DNA from: Myrmaecium sp. VS I D KN 1
Lineage: Eukaryota; Ascomycota; Dothideomycetes; Valsariales; Valsariaceae
Assembly (NCBI GenBank): GCA_019775845.1
Contig: JADQAV010000020.1
Location: forward strand, 1-64,000
Reading direction: 5' to 3'
DNA: 64,000 bases
The position numbers and the translations under genes were made by a program. Below are positions 63,098-64,000 of this stretch, piece after piece. The notes under the pieces are model-generated. The model saw only the letters and a list, made by a program, of their open reading frames with translations. It ran no database searches and was not told the origin of the DNA. Every line of letters begins with the position of its first letter. The first letter of the stretch is position 1.

Positions 63098-64000
63098 CCT
63101 GCCGGGGCCAGATACGAGGGGGGGAGTGGTCGCGAGTGGTACCGTGGTACAAGAGGGGTGCCGGCTGTCTATCCGGACATGGTATGCAGCGGTGCGTGAA
63201 CTCGAGAGAGGAAGCAGTATAAGTGAGGATATCTTGGGAGAGATGTAGGAGAGAAAGAGAGTATTCCAAGTAGGGTATCAGAGAGGACGACAGAGTGAAA
63301 AGAGAGCGACAAATGGGGGCAGGAGAGCGGGTGGGGGGAGGGAGGGGAGGAGAAGGATGGATATCAATCCATGGATGATCCCCTTCGAGTCTCCTTCACC
63401 CGGGAAGGCTGGCTGGCTGGCCGTGGGCCGAGCAGGGCAGTAAACAGTGAAGCCCAGCCACGGGGATTGCGCAACGAGGGGAGACCCTGTCCCCGCGACT
63501 CGGACGACCTGCGGGCTGGGAAGCCAATCATCATCTCTCGGGCCCGACGACAGGAGATCTCGTTGTATAAGGTGCCTTACCTCTAGGCATACTTATTCGT
63601 CAGGTATCGAGGCATTGCAGTGGCATGGCATCTATCCGGACCCCATCGCCCCGGCAACCCCGCCGCGAACCCAAGGCCCGTCCGTCCATTCCAGTGCATT
63701 GCCCTGTCCGCCGATGGCGCAACGCCTCCTGCAGCAAACGTCGGCAGCAGCAGCACGAGCATCTGTGACATGAGGAAGATCCAGCAGCAGCCATCTCCGG
63801 CGGCTTCTCGCAGTTCAGACGTGCGTGCATGCGATGGCAGAGAGAGCGACGTGCACTCACAGCGGGAGATCAACAATCGACCCTGCTTGGCGTCGACACT
63901 TCTCCTCCTACCTCATCACTCTCCAACCTTCTCTCTCTCATCCTCTCCAACCCTACAAAACCGTGACCAACCACCAGCTTACGCACTGCCATGACGATTT
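63098..64000. other. Right-edge intergenic region, 903 bp
   Basis: Upstream region of the kelch gene on the minus strand, purine-rich (AGAGAGAAAGAG) around 63225-63360. The plus strand ends with a C/T-rich leader-like stretch and an ATG at 63991 (CTGCCATGACG), which may be the start of a gene leaving the window. Too little remains to call it. Confidence 0.4.

Noticed and set aside
1-64000. tRNA, rRNA, CRISPR arrays or intact transposable elements
   Set aside because: Looked for TTCGA-type tRNA arms with paired ends, terminal repeats, transposase or polymerase motifs and spaced direct repeats. Nothing met a reasonable standard by eye.

Overview
The window looks like nuclear DNA of a filamentous ascomycete (Pezizomycotina). 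Genes are monocistronic and packed on both strands. Introns are mostly 49-110 bp with GTRNGT donors and CTAAC/CTGAC-like branch sites, coding DNA is GC-rich, and the products include typical fungal families: a Zn2Cys6 regulator, a fungal rhodopsin-domain membrane protein, a Helo-like/ankyrin protein and cobalamin-independent methionine synthase. The class cannot be fixed from sequence alone. I found no tRNA, rRNA, CRISPR or convincing transposon.

Layout. 1-8.2 kb, all plus strand: the 3' end of an unknown gene, two small unknown proteins, a nicotinamide-nucleotide adenylyltransferase-like protein and a large disordered protein. 9.4-17.4 kb: methionine synthase (minus), a short-chain dehydrogenase, a GlcG/HbpS-like protein, and a minus-strand protein with a C-terminal membrane segment. 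18.7-27.6 kb: a GT8-type Golgi glycosyltransferase, a Zn2Cys6 transcription factor, a 3.3-kb gene-free stretch rich in simple repeats, and a Pro/Ala-rich unknown. 28.6-34.7 kb: mitochondrial porin, a sphingolipid delta-4 desaturase and methionine aminopeptidase 2. 35.6-43 kb is lower in GC and gene-poor. It holds a Helo-like/ankyrin protein tail-to-tail with a small secreted cysteine-rich protein that becomes visible only after splicing. 42.9-54.4 kb: a rhodopsin-domain protein, a UBA/UBX protein, a VAP (MSP-domain) protein and asparagine synthetase with a Gcn4/CPC1-type site upstream. 55.1-63.1 kb: mitoribosomal protein mS23 head-to-head with a PPR-like protein, then a long kelch-type membrane protein.

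Exon structures were built by hand. Nearly all give exact phase closure and family-consistent products, and several (porin, MetAP2 tail, secreted protein, UBX, VAP, asparagine synthetase) cannot be read from any single open frame. There are no operons. Shared features are divergent promoters (mS23/PPR, UBX/VAP, MetAP2/ankyrin protein, MET6/SDR). Many less conserved genes also switch from C-rich to G-rich coding strand between their 5' and 3' ends.

The most interesting items are the secreted cysteine-rich protein beside a Helo-like/ankyrin protein, the intragenic skew switch, and the Zn2Cys6 domain stretched by a Gly/Ala insertion.
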